Shown one piece after another: positions 61,644-64,000 of a DNA stretch of 64,000 nucleotides; positions within the stretch are counted from its first letter, which is position 1, and each line of letters opens with the position of its first letter. Location of the stretch: NCBI RefSeq assembly GCF_000429685.1, contig NZ_AUCI01000001.1, positions 62,001 to 126,000 of the forward strand. Direction: 5' to 3'. The DNA is from Salibacterium aidingense DSM 18341 (lineage in GTDB: Bacteria; Bacillota; Bacilli; Bacillales; Marinococcaceae). Both the position numbers and the translations under genes were made by a program. The notes below the pieces were generated by a model. That model was not told the origin of the DNA. It worked only from the letters and a program-made list of their open reading frames with translations, and searched no databases.

Positions 61644-62252
61644 TTAAAGATGAAAGCGCGGGGTCAGAGCAGCGTAGTCGCCTGCGAGGCGGGCAAGCGG
61701 TTTCCAGTTATCCATGTCGGTTTTGTAATTGCCTAGATACGCTTCAGCTTCGACATGGGCTCGTTGAATACGTCCGAGAACCAGATGGTCTGTTCCTACG
61801 GGGATAACTTGATCCAGGGTGCACTCAAACGAAATAGGAGCTTCACGAACCATCGGAATGTCTATTGTTTTCGAAGGGTGAGGAGTTAACCCTGCTTCTG
61901 AAAATTCGTCCACTTCCGGAGCATAATGCTTGGAAGAAGTCTGCATCTGTTTGCCCAGCGCATATGGAACGATATTAATGACATATTCTCCCTGTGCCCG
62001 TATATTTCCAAGCGTATCTTTAACGGTACCTTTCCTCTCCTGTACACCTGGACCAATCGACACAGCCAGGGTCGGCGGCTGTCTGGAAGCGACCGTGAAA
62101 AAGCTGAACGGCGCCAGATTCAGTATGCCTTTGCTGCTTTTTGACGAAACCCAGGCTATAGGGCGCGGCACTACCGAGCCAATCATAATTTTATAAAAAT
62201 CCTGTGTTTCTTCTGCAGCCGGATCAAAGATTTCAGCTCTATCACTTGGCAT
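61644..62252 (-). CDS. Flavin reductase-like / FMN-binding split-barrel protein
   Basis: A 202-residue protein. The start at 62252 (MPSDRAEIFDPAAEETQDFY) follows AAAGGAGG; the open extension upstream has no site. The flavin-reductase-like pattern is clear: YKIMIGSVVPRPIAWVSSKS, NLAPFSFFTVASRQPPTLAV, and late HLVLGRIQRAHV. Members bind FMN and either supply reduced flavin to a monooxygenase or act alone. No monooxygenase is adjacent. Confidence 0.87.
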   Translation of the reverse strand: MPSDRAEIFDPAAEETQDFYKIMIGSVVPRPIAWVSSKSSKGILNLAPFSFFTVASRQPPTLAVSIGPGVQERKGTVKDTLGNIRAQGEYVINIVPYALGKQMQTSSKHYAPEVDEFSEAGLTPHPSKTIDIPMVREAPISFECTLDQVIPVGTDHLVLGRIQRAHVEAEAYLGNYKTDMDNWKPLARLAGDYAALTPRFHL

Positions 62253-62584
62253 ATGTATATACCTCCTTTCTTTTTTCGTCTTCAGTATTCCCTTTTTCCC
62301 CTGCACAGAAACCGAAGCAGTCTCAAACCTTGCAGAACCACATTTCAAACGAACGTTATCCTCTTTTGACAGATTGATATAATTCAAACTTCTCTCTTCT
62401 CCAACAATTTGCTTAAAATATAACGCGCAAAAGGGTGAACATCTTTATTTTCCCCAATATTTCCCGGGAAATTTAATACGACATGTTAGAAAGACTCAGG
62501 TTATACCCGACTTATGGCGATTGCTGAAGTTTCCTTGCCCCACAATAAAAGAACGGGCCCTACGCCTTCAATCCGTTTCTTTTT
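62253..62584. other. Intergenic region upstream of the flavin reductase gene
   Basis: About 330 bases holding the presumed promoter of the flavin reductase gene and, at the right end (about 62547-62584), a terminator-like hairpin for the paralogue gene. Nothing else was recognised. Confidence 0.5.
62547..62584 (-). terminator. Terminator-like hairpin after the second paralogue gene
   Basis: On the minus strand AAAGAAACGG pairs with CCGTTCTTTT (one bulged base) around a 17-nt loop, ending in TTTTATTG, directly after the stop codon at 62585. Confidence 0.5.
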
Positions 62585-63148
62585 TTATAACATTAAAATT
62601 TTTTCCTGTTTAATATGGTTCATCACTTCCGCGGGCTGAAAGTGATCATCCACAATAACCCGGCCTTTCTGATGATATTCTGTTTTCTGAAGTACTTCCA
62701 GCTTTAATACGAATCGAAAGAGAAGTGTCACAAATTGCTTCAGAGTCGAAGACTGATATTTAGTTAAAGGCTGCAGGTTTTCATAAAACCGTTCGTAATA
62801 ATCTTTGGCAGTGAACGGCGACTTCGTCTTCCATTGCTCCAGATTAGTAAGAAACTGCATAAAGAACTTTTCCGCCGCGGTATAGGTCTGCGGCTGTTTT
62901 TTTATCTTAATTAGTGCATCTTCCGCTATGTAATATAAAATCAGAGTCTCTGCTTCCGGATTTTTCTTCGTCTCGTCCTTTTCTTCTGCAGCAGGAACAG
63001 GAGGTTCCGAACTGGGTATGGTAATAAAATCCTCGATTCCTGCTAATTTTCGTAAATGGACAATGGACTCTTCTGCTTTATCAAATTTCCCATTCTCAAT
63101 AGATTCAGTAAGAATAAGCTGCAACTGTTGTTCTAATAAAGATGACAT
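62585..63148 (-). CDS. Protein of unknown family, paralogue 1 of a tandem pair
   Basis: A 187-residue protein without signal peptide or membrane segment. It has three parts: a helical N-terminus (LQLILTESIENGKFDKAEES, then IVHLRKLAGIEDFI), a Pro/Glu/Lys-rich variable linker (about 45-65), and a conserved C-terminal region (LYYIAEDALIKIKKQPQTY and the block YQSSTLKQFVTLLFRF). The neighbouring protein at 63330-63950 has the same layout and block. AAAGGAG lies upstream of ATG 63148. No family was recognised. Confidence 0.8.
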   Translation of the reverse strand: MSSLLEQQLQLILTESIENGKFDKAEESIVHLRKLAGIEDFITIPSSEPPVPAAEEKDETKKNPEAETLILYYIAEDALIKIKKQPQTYTAAEKFFMQFLTNLEQWKTKSPFTAKDYYERFYENLQPLTKYQSSTLKQFVTLLFRFVLKLEVLQKTEYHQKGRVIVDDHFQPAEVMNHIKQEKILML

Positions 63149-63285
63149 AATCGCAGGCCGAACTCCTTTCGATGTTTAGTGGGGCATCTATGAAAACAAT
63201 GTGTTTCCCTGTTGAACAAGTCCTCTTATATTGTTTCGGAATCTTTTTAACAATTTTTAGTATTAACGTTTTCCTCTATTAAAAC

Positions 63286-63306
63286 AGCTTGGGCAGCGCC
63301 CAAGCT
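63286..63306 (-). terminator. Terminator between the paralogue genes
   Basis: AGCTTGGGC and GCCCAAGCT form a perfect 9-bp stem with a 3-nt loop 23 nt after the stop of the upstream paralogue; on the minus strand it is followed by GTTTTAATAG. The two paralogues may therefore be separate transcripts. Confidence 0.7.
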
Positions 63307-63329
63307 CAGAGAAAATTATTTGTGTTTTT

Positions 63330-63950
63330 TTACAGCTGAACAACCTTCTTTTCAAATATTTCATTCATGACCTTTTCCGTCTCCATATCCCTTGCCACCA
63401 CATACCGGCTGCGCTGTGGAGGGGTCGGCTTTTCCAGCAGGCCCAGCTGATAGGCTATCCGGAACAACAGGGTAATAAACTGCCGAAGCGTTGAACTTTG
63501 ATACGTTGAATAAGGCTGAAGGCTATCAGCAAATTGGTCAAAATAATCTTTTGAACTGAAAGCCTCCCTCCCTTGCCATTCCTGTATATTTTCAAGAAAC
63601 GTCTGTAAAAATTCCACCTGGACTGCATACGTCTGAGGTGGTTTTTTAAATTTGATAAGGTTTTCTTCCTTTATGTAATAGATGGTAACTCCTTCTCTGG
63701 TACGTTCGCTTCCTGCCTCCCCTTCCTGAACGGCTGCCGCCGAGTGGGACGAAGCAGAATCAGACTTTATTCGGGCTCCTTGTCTTCTCTCTGCCGTCTG
63801 CCTGCCTGCCCGACGTTCCTCCGCAATGAATGCCTCTATTTCCGATAATTCTCTCAAATGGCCGACAGCCTGTTCCGCCCGCTCAAATTGATGATTATCT
63901 ATAGAGTATTGAAGGATAGCCTGAAGTTTTTGTTTCAATTCAAAAGACAA
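63330..63950 (-). CDS. Protein of unknown family, paralogue 2 of a tandem pair
   Basis: About 206 residues from TTG 63950, which is 8 nt from AAAGGGG (a TTG at 63956 is too close to it). Layout matches paralogue 1: helical N-terminus (LQAILQYSIDNHQFERAEQA, then VGHLRELSEIEAFI), an Arg/Ser/Ala-rich variable linker, then IYYIKEENLIKFKKPPQTYA and YQSSTLRQFITLLFRIAYQL. The conserved region ends in a helix-turn-helix-like stretch (LGLLEK), but a DNA-binding role is a guess. The window ends 50 nt upstream, so more copies may exist outside. Confidence 0.78.
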   Translation of the reverse strand: MSFELKQKLQAILQYSIDNHQFERAEQAVGHLRELSEIEAFIAEERRAGRQTAERRQGARIKSDSASSHSAAAVQEGEAGSERTREGVTIYYIKEENLIKFKKPPQTYAVQVEFLQTFLENIQEWQGREAFSSKDYFDQFADSLQPYSTYQSSTLRQFITLLFRIAYQLGLLEKPTPPQRSRYVVARDMETEKVMNEIFEKKVVQL

Positions 63951-64000
63951 GAACAAAACCCCTTTCTATTCATTGTTCATTTTACACAAAACCCGATTCT

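Overview
The window looks like a chromosomal segment of a low-to-moderate GC Gram-positive bacterium of the Bacillaceae. Strong AGGAGG-type ribosome binding sites sit about 8 nt before ATG, GTG and TTG starts, solute-binding proteins are lipoproteins, CcpA-type cre sites are present, and protein families are typical of Bacillus relatives. The exported proteins are very rich in Asp and Glu, which together with several Na+-coupled carriers suggests a halophilic or haloalkaliphilic lineage (inference). No rRNA, tRNA, CRISPR array, phage or intact insertion sequence was recognised.

The window is almost wholly a catabolic region: uptake systems, each next to the enzymes for its presumed substrate and usually a dedicated regulator. 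0-10.9 kb: an operon with a peptide-type ABC importer, an M20D amidohydrolase (cut by the left edge), an N-formylglutamate-amidohydrolase-like protein, a secreted Ntn hydrolase, a short gamma-glutamyltransferase-like enzyme and a tiny biotinyl/lipoyl-like protein, so probably import and hydrolysis of acylated or gamma-glutamyl amino compounds. 10.9-16.4 kb: a DPBB-domain protein, then a fructose PTS operon (1-phosphofructokinase, IIBC, IIA, class II aldolase) beside an RpiR regulator. 16.6-23.7 kb: a DUF2294 protein, then a polyamine-type ABC importer merged with a nucleoside hydrolase and an adenine deaminase, probably nucleoside uptake and salvage. 23.9-26.8 kb: M19 dipeptidase, XRE-cupin regulator and DUF819 carrier. 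27.6-33.2 kb: a DAACS symporter, a GntR regulator, and a PLP-dependent sulfur amino acid enzyme with a frameshifted NhaC-type antiporter.

33.3-40.2 kb: a TRAP-TAXI transporter with DUF1850 lipoprotein, behind a good sigma-54 promoter with a palindromic upstream site and a cre site between them, and preceded by a sigma-54 response regulator and a binding-protein-fused histidine kinase. 40.4-49.5 kb: a 2-hydroxyacid dehydrogenase diverging from a LysR regulator, a TctCBA transporter, and a PrpF-like isomerase, TcuA-like flavoprotein and isopropylmalate-dehydrogenase-like enzyme; a 16-bp palindrome is shared by the transporter and enzyme promoters. 49.6-61.5 kb: a winged-helix protein, a small unknown protein, then two divergent operons around an FCD-type GntR regulator whose likely operator (TTGTCGACAA) occurs on both sides: tartrate-dehydrogenase-like, class III aminotransferase and 2-hydroxyacid dehydrogenase one way; M20 deacylase, succinate-semialdehyde-type dehydrogenase and TRAP DctPQM the other. 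61.6-64 kb: a flavin-reductase-like protein and two tandem paralogues of unknown family.

Two repeat types stand out. Five copies of a short repeat (GTGCCTGTCAC followed by CCCCGGTTTTTGTCGA) sit in one orientation at the 3' ends of four different minus-strand genes, abutting or supplying the stop codon. A 271-bp fold-back element with terminal inverted repeats and a 9-bp flanking duplication sits inside the TRAP operon. All family calls come from reading the translated sequence; no search was run.
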